From contig JAIBAK010000013.1 in the NCBI GenBank assembly GCA_019695215.1, positions 16,131-80,130 of the forward strand: a DNA stretch of 64,000 nucleotides, given 5' to 3'. The DNA is from Bacteroidia bacterium (lineage in GTDB: Bacteria > Bacteroidota > Bacteroidia > UKL13-3). Position numbers and translations under genes: made by a program. Shown here one piece after another: positions 18,483 to 26,759 of this stretch (positions within the stretch are counted from its first letter, which is position 1; each line of letters opens with the position of its first letter). Below the pieces are notes generated by a model. The model was not told the origin of the DNA, made no database searches, and worked only from the letters and a program-made list of their open reading frames with translations.

Positions 18483-19914
18483 TTGATTTAGGTTTTACAA
18501 AAAACTTTTTAATCCGGTTAAACAGGTTGCTATATACATCTGTATTAAACAGGTTGGAGTCGATGGATGCTTTGTAGGTGAGAAATGCCCCCAGAGGAGA
18601 AAGAATAAAACTGGATAGCCACATCCCGAAAAACGGAGTAAAAACCATTTGACGGGCAAACTTATCTCCAATCATTGAAATCACATGGTAAATCACAAAC
18701 AGAATAACGGAAAACACAACCGGCATCCCGAATCCGCCTTTTCGGATAATAGTACCCAGCGGAGCCCCGATAAAAAATAAAACAAGGCAGGCAAACGACA
18801 ACGTAAATTTGCGGTGCCACTCCACCCAGTAACGGGTACGTAACTTTTCGAGATTAAACTGCGCCTGCACTCCGTAGTCGGTAATGCTTTTTACCGTACG
18901 TGCCGAATTAAGCGCATTGTTGAATAGCAGTTGCTGATCTACCTTATCGAAATTTGCCAGTATATTTTCTTTGTTCTCCAGCAAACCGGCATCACGGTAT
19001 TTGGTGTAATTAGAATCTAACGGACGGTAATAAATTTCGGCATATGAAGGAATTTTGTCCAGCACTTCAGCTTCGGCTTTTACAACCGAATCGGCTGCTT
19101 TTTCCAGTTCAACCACGTTGAGCATATGGTAGCTGTCTTTAAATAAATCTTCATTAGTGCGGCTAAAGCTGAACGAACTTAAATCAAACGTAAGATGCTC
19201 TTCGGAAAACCGTACGATATTGTGCGGGAAATTTCGTTTCACATTATCGCGCTGCGGCATATCCTCGTATCGTTTTCCCTTATATAAATCCAGAAAAAGA
19301 TAACGCTTGTCCTCCGACATTTTCATGGTTCCGTTTTCGGCCACCAGCACACTGCGCCCCGATGAAGCATCGGTTACGTTATCGTAAATGATAATATCCC
19401 GAATGGTTTCGTTATCGCTTTCTTTTTTGCCGATTCGAATGCTGTATCCTTCAATTTCGTTGTTAAAAACCCCTTCCTGAATAAGCAGCGAAGGTTTTTG
19501 ATTTTTTACGTCATACAGCAGCGACTTGCTTTTTAAATTTGCTTTGGGAATAAGAATATTGGAAATGAAAAAGGCGCTTATGCTGATAAAAACCATGAGT
19601 ACCATCATGGGTGCAAACACCCTGCGTATTGGAACTCCGGCCGCTTTAATGGCAACCATTTCGTAATGCTCCCCTAAATTTCCGAAGGTCATAATGGAGG
19701 AAAGTAAAATAGCCAGTGGCAGAGCCATAGGTATTAAACTGGCCGAAGAATAAAAAAGCAATTCCCCGATAACAAAACTATCCAACCCTTTACCAATGAG
19801 CAAATCAATATAATTCCAGAGAAATTGCATGAGAAGCACGAAAAGGGCTACAAAAAAGGTAGCGAAAAACGGCCCGATAAAGGACTTTAGAACAAGGATG
19901 TGTAATTTTTTCAA
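18457..19914 (-). CDS. LptF/LptG family lipopolysaccharide export permease
   Basis: Inner-membrane permease of the Lpt ABC exporter that lifts lipopolysaccharide out of the inner membrane. It has 485 residues: three TM helices at the N-terminal side (about 15-40, 55-80, 95-120), a large periplasmic beta-jellyroll region (about 130-380), and three TM helices at the C-terminal side (about 380-400, 410-430, 440-465). The C-terminal block APLGTIIRKGGFGMP is the family signature. F and G cannot be separated without comparison. It is the first gene of the overlapping chain Lpt-GT4-GT2-ribBA, and its start lies 93 bases from the divergent orphan gene. Confidence 0.9.
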   Translation of the reverse strand: MKKLHILVLKSFIGPFFATFFVALFVLLMQFLWNYIDLLIGKGLDSFVIGELLFYSSASLIPMALPLAILLSSIMTFGNLGEHYEMVAIKAAGVPIRRVFAPMMVLMVFISISAFFISNILIPKANLKSKSLLYDVKNQKPSLLIQEGVFNNEIEGYSIRIGKKESDNETIRDIIIYDNVTDASSGRSVLVAENGTMKMSEDKRYLFLDLYKGKRYEDMPQRDNVKRNFPHNIVRFSEEHLTFDLSSFSFSRTNEDLFKDSYHMLNVVELEKAADSVVKAEAEVLDKIPSYAEIYYRPLDSNYTKYRDAGLLENKENILANFDKVDQQLLFNNALNSARTVKSITDYGVQAQFNLEKLRTRYWVEWHRKFTLSFACLVLFFIGAPLGTIIRKGGFGMPVVFSVILFVIYHVISMIGDKFARQMVFTPFFGMWLSSFILSPLGAFLTYKASIDSNLFNTDVYSNLFNRIKKFFVKPKSNEGTVSGR

Positions 19915-20007
19915 CGCGTAAACTGATGCGGCTCAAATATACAGCATTTATACTTGTTTCATTGAATGTGTTTATCCAATGCCTTTGCTTTATTTTGCCT
20001 GAAGAAT

Positions 20008-20571
20008 ATGCATATCACATCTAACGAATTCGAGCTCATTTCGAACAAAACCCTTATTGAGCAAAAACAAGCGGCTATAACCAATATGGTGAATCGGTTT
20101 CATCAACTGGCTGCCACGCTAAGGGTTGAACTGCAAAAAGAAAATTTATGGAACGAAAATCTCTTTGGCGGCAGGCACCACAAAGTAACCAAAGGCGAAA
20201 ATTTTCATGGATTTCCGTTTGTAGTACTCGATACGCCTCAGCTTGGCGGTGGTGAAATAAAGGTTGCATTACGTACCTTATTTTGGTGGGGGCATCACTT
20301 TAGCTGTCAGTTTATAATAACAAAGGAAAATTTTCCTATTGATAATAATTATTTACAAAAATTAACTGCATTAACTACCCAAATTTACACCGGTGAAGAT
20401 ATGTGGGAACAAAACCTGCTTTCCCCCTATTTTAAACCTGTTGAAGCAAATAAATGCACTCAAAACTTTTTAAAACTCGGAATGATTATACCCCTGTCCG
20501 ACTACGAAAAGTTGGAAGAAAAAGCGGTTGCATTTTACTCGTGCTGCCTTGGTATGTATCAGGCAAAATGA
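20008..20571 (+). CDS. Orphan cytosolic protein
   Basis: 187 residues from the preferred ATG; an upstream ATG at 19966 would add 14 hydrophobic residues and is less likely. No signal peptide or TM helix is present from the chosen start. Features are a charged helical N-terminus (about 1-45), a central GGGEIKVALRTLFWWGHH segment rich in aromatics, and a C-terminal helix with paired cysteines (YSCCLG). I do not recognise the family. It is divergent from the Lpt permease and its 3' end overlaps the convergent membrane protein by 13 bases. Confidence 0.7.
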   Translation: MHITSNEFELISNKTLIEQKQAAITNMVNRFHQLAATLRVELQKENLWNENLFGGRHHKVTKGENFHGFPFVVLDTPQLGGGEIKVALRTLFWWGHHFSCQFIITKENFPIDNNYLQKLTALTTQIYTGEDMWEQNLLSPYFKPVEANKCTQNFLKLGMIIPLSDYEKLEEKAVAFYSCCLGMYQAK

Positions 20572-21899
20572 TGAAATAATACCTCGAAAAAGGCACTGAA
20601 CGCCAAGCTGAATCCAAGTGCTGCTCCTGTTATGAAGTTGTTTTTGGTAAGATAAAAAGCGGTGGCAATAGCCGCAAAAGGAAACAGAAAAACCAATACC
20701 CGCTCCGTTTCGCCAAAAATATTTCCGTTTAAAAAAGCAATAAGCAGGGTTAAACCAAGACTCTTCCACCACTTACTTCCGGTAAATGCTGAAAAAATAA
20801 AAAGGGGCAAACAGGAAATAATAACTCCGAAAAAAGTTTGGGAAAACCGGAGTAAAAAACGCGGTAAGGTATCGAACACATTAAAGGTATTAATTGCTTT
20901 GCTGCGGTGTAACGAACCAATAAAACATTCGTACATATTAAATCCGGTAATCAGGTAAAGTGCGGCAAACAGCCCAAGTAAAACAACGGAGGCCAGAGTG
21001 AGTTGTTTTAAAAATACCGGCCACCTTACGTTTTCGCGGCTTAGCCAAAAAAATATAACCCCGAACAGGGCCCAGAGCGAGGCTACAAAAGTAAAGAGCA
21101 AAAACACAAAACTGCAGAGCGAAAAAAGTAGAGTAAAAAGGAAAGAGTTTTGACGCGTGAGGCGGTGCAGGCAGTAAAAACCACCTACCGCACAACAGGC
21201 AGCTAATGCCACGGGGTCGATAGTAGGATAAATTAAAAAACCGGGTACTAAAGCAATAAAAAACGAAGCAGCGGTAGCCGTTTTACGGTCGTATAGTTCA
21301 CTGGTTAGTTTCCAGGTTAAAACAATAGTGAGGAGTCCGGCTAAGTAAGTTATTATCCTGAAAATTTTCACTCCGAATAACATGAGCAAAAACAAATATC
21401 CCGGAGGGTAATGTTGTCCGTGTACATCAAGTTTGGGTTGATTAAGCACATAACGATACCACATATCGGAAGGTGAAGAGAAGTACGCTAAATCATTGGT
21501 AAAAGTGAGGTAATGGGCGTAGGCTCCCGATATTCTGTCGGGATGATCGGAAGCTGCAAACAGAATGGAAAAAACAAGCCAAAGCATACAGGGAACAAGT
21601 ACCACCCATCGCCACGCAGCAATACGTTCATAATAAACTGCAAGCAAAACCGAGGTTATTAAGGCAAACAAACAAATCCATCCGTTAAGGGCTTTCCAGG
21701 GCATGCGCCACAGGTAAAACGGAGCCCACGAATCATACATGGTTGGCCGAAAGGAGTCACCGCGATAGGAATCTGTTGCTAATTGAATATAAAACAACCG
21801 ATGCCATAAAAAAGAAAGGGCAAAAAAAACAGCCATTACAAGAATGGCTTTGATAATAATTTTGGAAGAAGAAATTAATCTTAATACTGACAAAGGCAT
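20559..21899 (-). CDS. Polytopic membrane protein, GT-C glycosyltransferase-like
   Basis: 446 residues with about ten to eleven predicted TM helices. The first large extracytoplasmic loop after TM1 contains acidic residues (YRGDSFRPTMYDSW), and a later loop has HGQHYPPGYLFLL. The layout of one helix, a polar loop, then a helix bundle resembles GT-C membrane glycosyltransferases that use polyprenyl-phosphate sugars (mannosyltransferase or family 39/87 type), but the hallmark D-D/D-E pair is not clear. It could instead be an uncharacterised transporter. It is separated from the START-like gene by 15 bases, so the two may be co-transcribed. Confidence 0.6.
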   Translation of the reverse strand: MPLSVLRLISSSKIIIKAILVMAVFFALSFLWHRLFYIQLATDSYRGDSFRPTMYDSWAPFYLWRMPWKALNGWICLFALITSVLLAVYYERIAAWRWVVLVPCMLWLVFSILFAASDHPDRISGAYAHYLTFTNDLAYFSSPSDMWYRYVLNQPKLDVHGQHYPPGYLFLLMLFGVKIFRIITYLAGLLTIVLTWKLTSELYDRKTATAASFFIALVPGFLIYPTIDPVALAACCAVGGFYCLHRLTRQNSFLFTLLFSLCSFVFLLFTFVASLWALFGVIFFWLSRENVRWPVFLKQLTLASVVLLGLFAALYLITGFNMYECFIGSLHRSKAINTFNVFDTLPRFLLRFSQTFFGVIISCLPLFIFSAFTGSKWWKSLGLTLLIAFLNGNIFGETERVLVFLFPFAAIATAFYLTKNNFITGAALGFSLAFSAFFEVLFHHFA

Positions 21900-21914
21900 A
21901 ACGGAGCCGTGAAA

Positions 21915-22292
21915 TCAGGCACCCAGACAACCTTTTAAATCATGAATTTGACTTTCCCACAAAGCAGAAGCCTCTTTCTCTTCTTTTTCATTCACAAAGT
22001 CAATAATCACTAAAGCCACATCTTCGGTTAATTCGTCCTGGGTAATTTCAAATTCAAGAAACTCTTCATTCTCTGAATCTATCCAGTGAAAACGAATTAA
22101 TTTATTGGGTGTACGCTTTAATAATTTGGCACGTACTTCATCCCCGTCCCATTTAAATTTATAGATGTCGTTGTACACATCTACGTCATTACAAAACCAC
22201 TGAGATAATCCGGATGGAGTACTGATATAATTAAATATGAGAGCCGGAGAAGCTTTAATAGTGAACTCCAGCCGTATTTTTTTCTTAGCCAT
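21915..22292 (-). CDS. START-like / SRPBCC (AHSA1-type) domain protein
   Basis: 125-residue protein made of a single helix-grip fold. The N-terminal strand-helix (EFTIKASPALIFNYISTPSGLSQWF) and following strands (KFKWDGDEVRAKLL, RFHWIDSENEEFLEFEI) match the AHSA1/polyketide cyclase-like superfamily, in the short form common in Bacteroidota. These proteins bind hydrophobic ligands or act as co-chaperones; the ligand here is unknown. It is cytosolic, with no signal peptide. Confidence 0.85.
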   Translation of the reverse strand: MAKKKIRLEFTIKASPALIFNYISTPSGLSQWFCNDVDVYNDIYKFKWDGDEVRAKLLKRTPNKLIRFHWIDSENEEFLEFEITQDELTEDVALVIIDFVNEKEEKEASALWESQIHDLKGCLGA

Positions 22293-22384
22293 GCTCCTGT
22301 TTCAATTTATTGCTGCTTTTGATTAAGCAGCGTGACAAAAATAGCCTAAACAGGAGTATTTCAAAGTTTTTATCCTTTTTTTTA

Positions 22385-24604
22385 TCAGTCTTCAGCCTCT
22401 ACTTTTCCCACTCCGCTCTGATTTACATATTTAAGACTTGGTTTTCCTTTATACCTCACCTCCGAAGTACCGCTGGCATCGGCCTTTAGACTGCTTAAAG
22501 CATTGACTTCTGCCGAAGATGCCCCCGCGCAATCCACTGTCACATTTTTACTTTCTAAATCAAAAGCCTGCAACTCGGCTGTGCCCGAAATTTCGGCACG
22601 CAGTTCTTTGCACGCTCCGTCAATATTCATACTTGATGCCCCGCTTAAATCCACCAACAATTCGGTTACCTGCATATCCGTAGCCTTCACGCTGCACACC
22701 CCTGAAATGTCGGCCACCATCTTTTTCGAACTCATTCCGCTCAGGTAAATTTCGTTTGCTCCGCTTGCGTTTAATTCTTCCAGTTCCGGCATTTCAATCA
22801 TTACCTGTATTTTTTTTCCTCTTAACCCCACAATATTCAGCAGGTCTTTGTCCATTTCAACTTCAAGTGTATTGCCATTCCGTCTTATTAAAACATCGTT
22901 TAGTTTATCCTCCTCATTCGAATACACCGTAACTTTATAACCGGAACCTTTGGTAATAAACACTTCAAACATTCCGCTTACCTCTACCTTCGAAAAATAA
23001 TCAAGCGGAAAATTCTTTTGAAATGCTCCTGATACTGATTTTCCGCTTACGGTATGCTGTTCGCAATTCACACAGGTAAATCCTTTATTGGTCATGTTCC
23101 AGGTAGTATTGGAAACCACCTCTCCGTTGTTAATAGCCAATTGGTCGGCTCCGTTCATAAAAACTACGGTTTTACCCACAGGTACTTTTAGTTTAAACGA
23201 TACCCGCTGGTTGCGCCATGTATTGTGTTTTGATAATTTAAATCCGGCTTCGAAAAGCAGCGTTGAATCATTTTGCTCCACCACCGGATTAGCCTGAGCC
23301 GCTGCCAGGTTTGCTTCGCTTACCGACCGGCCCCTTGCGTTTACCGTACGCAGCAGTTCAAATACAGGCTTGTCAGCCTGCTCAATGGTTAAGTCAATGT
23401 CTTCGATTAAAAAAGTATCATCATCAAACAGGGTAAGGTGCGCATTGTTGAAGGTAATGCGGTCATCATCTACTGAAGACGAAGATAACTGACGCACGTC
23501 AACATAGAGAGTATCGGTTCCGGCAGCCAGGATGGGAATAGTAGTTTTGGTTTTGGCTCCCACCGAAAACTCTTTTACCAGATAGGTGGTGCTCACTAAT
23601 AAAAGAATAATTCCGGCTCCGAAAAAAGAAGCTGCTACCCTATTGAAGTATTTATTTTTGAATTTAAGGTTAACTAATAATTTGATACCTGTATATACCA
23701 GAAAAATTAAGGGAACAATGCTTAGCAGCAGGAAACCGCTTATGCCTATATAAAACATTCCGGTACTTGCAAAAAGCATTTGAAGAAACGTGAAGGGAGA
23801 AAATGAAACAGGCCAGCTTAATCCTAATAACAACCCTATAAGGGCAACAAAAAGGAGAACACTAACAACAGCCAGACAAAACCCCACAAAACGGGTTACA
23901 GCAATGGCAAACATGGCTGCCACTTTTATGAATACTTCAATTACCCTCCTGAAACCATCCTGAGCTTTGGGTTTTGAACTTTTGGCAAACTCACTGAATT
24001 TTTGTTCTACATCCTTGAGTTCCTCTTTAATTTTTTTTTCGATATTGTTAATGTCCACAGGCTTTCCGCGCATCTGCAGTTTCTCGGCAGTGGTAGAGGC
24101 TTTAGGAATTACTATCCATAAAATTAGGTACAGTAAAAAACCGGTACCCATTGCAAAAAACGCAAAGGCAAAGGCAAGCCGTATCCATACCGGTTCAATT
24201 CCAAAATAGGCTCCCAAACCCGAACAAACTCCTCCTACCACACGGTCGTCTTCGTCTCTGAAAAGGCGTTTTTCATAATATGCGTAATTCATGCGGGGCT
24301 CATCGGCTCCGGATGGTTCTTTGCCCGACTGGGGTTCTTCGTCAGCAGCCATTTGCGATGGGTCGCCCATTATGGCAATTACTTCTTTTATATCCGTGTC
24401 ACTCACTACCTGTTTGTGAGCGCTAAGCCTGCTTTGAAGCAGCTCGGCTATGCGGGCTTCTATATCGGTAATGATTTCATGTCCGCCATCCACATTTCTG
24501 AAATGATTGCGTAAACGATCAAGGTATTGTTTTAACTCATCAAAAGCGTGCTCGTCAATACTGAACACCATTCCGTTGATATTTATCTGAATTATTTTAT
24601 TCAT
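22385..24604 (-). CDS. PspC-domain membrane protein with C-terminal GIN (DUF2807) adhesin-like domain
   Basis: 739 residues from the ATG at 24604, chosen because the longer form would run back into the PadR gene. An N-terminal cytosolic helical region (about 1-90) resembles sigma/anti-sigma-type segments. A PspC domain follows (about 110-170, RLFRDEDDRVVGGVCSGLGAYFG), then a charged linker, four TM helices (about 225-350), and an extracytoplasmic C-terminal half ending in a right-handed beta-helix-like GIN domain (about 530-739) with repeated LxxSGxSxxxx units (LNASGANEIYLSG, DLSGASSMNIDG, EISGTAELQAF, DCAGASSAEV). PspC proteins sense envelope stress. The gene directly follows a PadR regulator. 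Confidence 0.88.
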   Translation of the reverse strand: MNKIIQININGMVFSIDEHAFDELKQYLDRLRNHFRNVDGGHEIITDIEARIAELLQSRLSAHKQVVSDTDIKEVIAIMGDPSQMAADEEPQSGKEPSGADEPRMNYAYYEKRLFRDEDDRVVGGVCSGLGAYFGIEPVWIRLAFAFAFFAMGTGFLLYLILWIVIPKASTTAEKLQMRGKPVDINNIEKKIKEELKDVEQKFSEFAKSSKPKAQDGFRRVIEVFIKVAAMFAIAVTRFVGFCLAVVSVLLFVALIGLLLGLSWPVSFSPFTFLQMLFASTGMFYIGISGFLLLSIVPLIFLVYTGIKLLVNLKFKNKYFNRVAASFFGAGIILLLVSTTYLVKEFSVGAKTKTTIPILAAGTDTLYVDVRQLSSSSVDDDRITFNNAHLTLFDDDTFLIEDIDLTIEQADKPVFELLRTVNARGRSVSEANLAAAQANPVVEQNDSTLLFEAGFKLSKHNTWRNQRVSFKLKVPVGKTVVFMNGADQLAINNGEVVSNTTWNMTNKGFTCVNCEQHTVSGKSVSGAFQKNFPLDYFSKVEVSGMFEVFITKGSGYKVTVYSNEEDKLNDVLIRRNGNTLEVEMDKDLLNIVGLRGKKIQVMIEMPELEELNASGANEIYLSGMSSKKMVADISGVCSVKATDMQVTELLVDLSGASSMNIDGACKELRAEISGTAELQAFDLESKNVTVDCAGASSAEVNALSSLKADASGTSEVRYKGKPSLKYVNQSGVGKVEAED

Positions 24605-24608
24605 AAGT

Positions 24609-24950
24609 TTATTTGGTTGATTGATTATGTTTGGTTGATTGATGAACAGCATACACCAGTTCTTCCCAGGTGCTTTGCAATTCTTTTAAACATTGTTCGC
24701 CCGCCTCGGTAAGGCGAAAATATTTTCGTGGCGGACCTGATTTGGATTCTACCCACTGGTAACTCAGCAGTCCGTCATTTTTTAATCGTGTGAGCAATGG
24801 ATACAGGGTTCCTTCCACCACAATAAGTCTGGCATCTTTTAATTGCTCAATAATATCTGAAGCATACATTTCTCCTTTTGATACAATAGATAAAATGCAG
24901 TACTCCAATATTCCTTTTCGCATCTGTGCTTTCGAATTCTCTAAATTCAT
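24609..24950 (-). CDS. PadR family transcriptional regulator
   Basis: 113 residues from the preferred start MNLENSKAQMRKG; an upstream ATG would add 16 residues with no matching domain. The PadR winged helix is visible: KGILEYCILSIVSKGEMYAS (first helices), a recognition region with IEQLKDARLIVVEGTLYPLL, a wing (GLLSYQWVESKSGPPRKYF) and a C-terminal dimerisation helix (EQCLKELQSTWEELV). Bacteroidota commonly pair such PadR proteins with a PspC/GIN membrane protein; the next gene starts 4 bases after this stop. It probably represses its own operon and releases it on envelope stress, which is an inference. Confidence 0.92.
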   Translation of the reverse strand: MNLENSKAQMRKGILEYCILSIVSKGEMYASDIIEQLKDARLIVVEGTLYPLLTRLKNDGLLSYQWVESKSGPPRKYFRLTEAGEQCLKELQSTWEELVYAVHQSTKHNQSTK

Positions 24951-25171
24951 GGCACAAAGATTCAAAAAAATTTTAGTACTATGCAATACATAATACATGG
25001 TTTAAAATAATTATATATGATTATCAGTAACTTAAAATTTAATCTGGCAATTATCCCCGCTAAACAGTTGTATACTGATAGATAGAAAGATAGAAAAACA
25101 GGCAGAAACGTAAATAATTCAGGGTTAAACTAAAAAAGTTTAACTTATGAATAAAAATAAAAAGAAGCAGC

Positions 25172-25849
25172 CTATTGTGTTGCGGGTTTTACGTGGGCTG
25201 TGTCAACCATTTGTTTGGTTTTGGAGTTTAGATGAATCGGTTGTCGTGAAATGGTGGATTGCTTTGGCTCTTCTCGGAATATTTTTATATAGTTGGCTTT
25301 TATCTTGTCCCAGTTAGCTATTACTGCAAGTGTTCCAAAAATCAATGTAAAAACTAATCCTACGTGGGTAGCTTTTATTCTTTTAAAAATAGATTTTGGT
25401 TTATTCTCTTTCTGGGTCAAACTTATTAAGGCTTCTTTATTTTTTCTTTCAAGTTCTTTATCTACTTCAATTTGTTCAAGATGTTTTAACCATCCGCCCG
25501 CTTCAAATATTCTTATCCCCTTTGGGGTTATTTCTAAACAATGGCCTTTTCGTTCGATTAATTTATCCTCAATCATTATATCCTCTGTTTCCTCGTATGG
25601 ATTTGAATTTTGCCACCTAACATCTTCAAGTATTGGATATGTAAAATGATTGTATTGCTCCATTATCTCTTCTTCAAGGTCAGAAAATTGTGGCTTTCTC
25701 CATTTAGGCACAAATTCTCTCAACACTAAATCTATTCTATGGTCAATAGTCCAACTTCTAAACTCTTGTTCTAAGTACTTTCTGCGTTCAAGTTCCTTTT
25801 CTTCCATATCAGCACAATTTAGCAACTTTCTATATATACAGCCACACAA
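25172..25849 (-). CDS. Winged-helix-like protein with one TM helix
   Basis: 225 residues; a later start at 25807 (MEEKELERRK) would remove 14 residues and is equally plausible. The N-terminal half is a charged helical region. Near residues 100-115 a turn and strand pair, ERKGHCLEITPKGIRIFEAGGW, looks like the wing and last helix of the winged-helix proteins common in Bacteroidota mobile islands (the x-x-L-T-x-x-G-x-x-F pattern). A single TM helix follows (about 166-182), then a short polar tail. The topology of cytosolic wHTH plus membrane anchor suggests a membrane-tethered sensor or regulator. Function unknown; the gene is AT-rich and starts the accessory island. Confidence 0.65.
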   Translation of the reverse strand: MCGCIYRKLLNCADMEEKELERRKYLEQEFRSWTIDHRIDLVLREFVPKWRKPQFSDLEEEIMEQYNHFTYPILEDVRWQNSNPYEETEDIMIEDKLIERKGHCLEITPKGIRIFEAGGWLKHLEQIEVDKELERKNKEALISLTQKENKPKSIFKRIKATHVGLVFTLIFGTLAVIANWDKIKANYIKIFREEPKQSTISRQPIHLNSKTKQMVDTAHVKPATQ

Positions 25850-26049
25850 CTACAATAATTATTGCTCTACTATATATTCTTATCTTCTTTCTATTGGTTT
25901 TTTGTATTGCAATTACAGGTTAATACTGTATTTCATGTGTTTACAACTATAAAACTACCAAGTTATCTTACTTTAATTGCAATATCTATTGCAAAGTCTT
26001 GTATCTACACTTGCTTTGTCTTCTATATTAACTTTTTTTGTCTTACCCC

Positions 26050-26079
26050 TTGACTTATTGAAAATAAGTGCTATTTTTG
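26050..26079 (+). promoter_or_regulatory. Bacteroidota promoter (-33 TTG, -7 TATTTTTG)
   Basis: TTGAC begins at 26050 and TATTTTTG lies at 26072-26079, with 19 bases between the TTG and the -7 box. This fits the Bacteroidota primary promoter. The start codon of the coiled-coil/winged-helix gene is 20 bases downstream. Confidence 0.65.
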
Positions 26080-26099
26080 TACAGTAATAAAGTTAAAAT

Positions 26100-26576
26100 A
26101 TGGGTGTAAAAATTGAATTTAATGAACAGCAAGCGGCTCACTTGCTTCGTTACTATAATGAACAACAAGACGTTATAAGGGGAAAGATTTCTGAATTAGA
26201 GAATAGCCTTAAACTTAATGACGCCCTTATACAAATGATAAAATCCCAACTTACTGTGAAGGTTGAGCCCACCCCAGAAAAACTTTTTATTCAAACGGAT
26301 GATGGTAAAACCATAAATCCAGAACAATATAAAAGTGAATGGTCTTGGGGTAATAAAATAGGGTTCATATTTAAAACAGAAAAAAGGCTAATGACTACAC
26401 GCGAAATAGTAAAGGCTATTTATAAGTATGAGCCAGCCTTAGCCGAAAATGATAAATCAAATATAAAATCCGTATCCTCTATCTTAAGTGTGCATAGTGG
26501 AGAAGGGAAAAGGTTTAAACGTGTAGATAAAAGGGGGGCTGACAACTTGTTTGGACTACACGATATGAATGAATAA
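26100..26576 (+). CDS. Coiled-coil plus winged-helix protein of the accessory island
   Basis: 158 residues. An N-terminal coiled coil spans about residues 8-50 (heptads in QQAAHLLRYYNEQQDVIRGK and the following ISELENSLKL). After a linker, about residues 85-155 look like a HARE-type winged helix: FKTEKRLMTTREIVKAIY, then SIKSVSSILSVHSG-like helix, then KRFKRVDKRGADNLFGL as wing. Such proteins often accompany restriction or recombination functions, but no partner is certain here. It has a good promoter and is followed 4 bases after the stop by a strong hairpin, so it is a single-gene unit just upstream of the tRNA-like element and transposase. Function unknown. Confidence 0.7.
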   Translation: MGVKIEFNEQQAAHLLRYYNEQQDVIRGKISELENSLKLNDALIQMIKSQLTVKVEPTPEKLFIQTDDGKTINPEQYKSEWSWGNKIGFIFKTEKRLMTTREIVKAIYKYEPALAENDKSNIKSVSSILSVHSGEGKRFKRVDKRGADNLFGLHDMNE

Positions 26577-26578
26577 TA

Positions 26579-26622
26579 AAAAACCCTTGCTTACATTTTC
26601 GAGGTGCAAAGCAAGGGTTTGA
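26579..26622 (+). terminator. Hairpin terminator
   Basis: AAACCCTTGC (26581-26590) pairs perfectly with GCAAGGGTTT (26611-26620); two further T-A pairs extend the inside. An A-run leads in, and only a short T-run follows. It separates the coiled-coil/winged-helix gene from the tRNA-like element. Confidence 0.75.
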
Positions 26623-26636
26623 AAAATCGTAATAAG

Positions 26637-26708
26637 GGGGAATCCGCAGGTGCGGTGGTAGCGTCTTGACAATGATACCAAACGGTTCGAGTCCGTTATT
26701 CTCCACCA
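26637..26708 (+). ncRNA. tRNA-like element with encoded CCA
   Basis: 72 bases that fold into a complete four-way junction with no unpaired linkers. The 7-bp acceptor is GGGGAAT (26637-26643) with ATTCTCC (26698-26704, one G-T). A short D-side arm is CCGC-AGGT-GCGG (26644-26655). A long anticodon-side arm has TGGTA (26656-26660) pairing TACCA (26676-26680), a G-A mismatch, three more pairs and the 7-base loop CTTGACA. A canonical T arm is AACGG-TTCGAGT-CCGTT (26681-26697). ACCA follows. Normal D-loop, variable loop and anticodon stem are absent, and base 37 would be a pyrimidine, so it is not an ordinary tRNA. It could be a specialised tRNA-like RNA or a decayed tRNA used as an attachment site. 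Confidence 0.6.
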
Positions 26709-26709
26709 A

Positions 26710-26730
26710 TTCCTACCACAAAGGTAGGGA
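26710..26730 (+). terminator. Hairpin after the tRNA-like element
   Basis: TTCCTACC (26710-26717) pairs with GGTAGGGA (26723-26730) around ACAAA, with one T-G wobble. ATGTTTTATT follows. It starts two bases after the CCA, as expected for a terminator of a small RNA gene. Confidence 0.55.
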
Positions 26731-26759
26731 ATGTTTTATTAATTACAAATAAGCTACCT

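Noticed and set aside
25147..25317. 56-codon plus-strand frame with a TM-like segment (MNKNKKKQPIV...)
   Set aside because: It lies fully antisense to the 3' end of the winged-helix/TM protein gene, whose protein is more convincing, and no promoter box precedes it.
26637..26708. tmRNA or normal tRNA-Val (GAC) gene
   Set aside because: The whole structure is 72 bases with no tag-coding or pseudoknot region, and placing GAC as anticodon leaves the anticodon stem almost unpaired.
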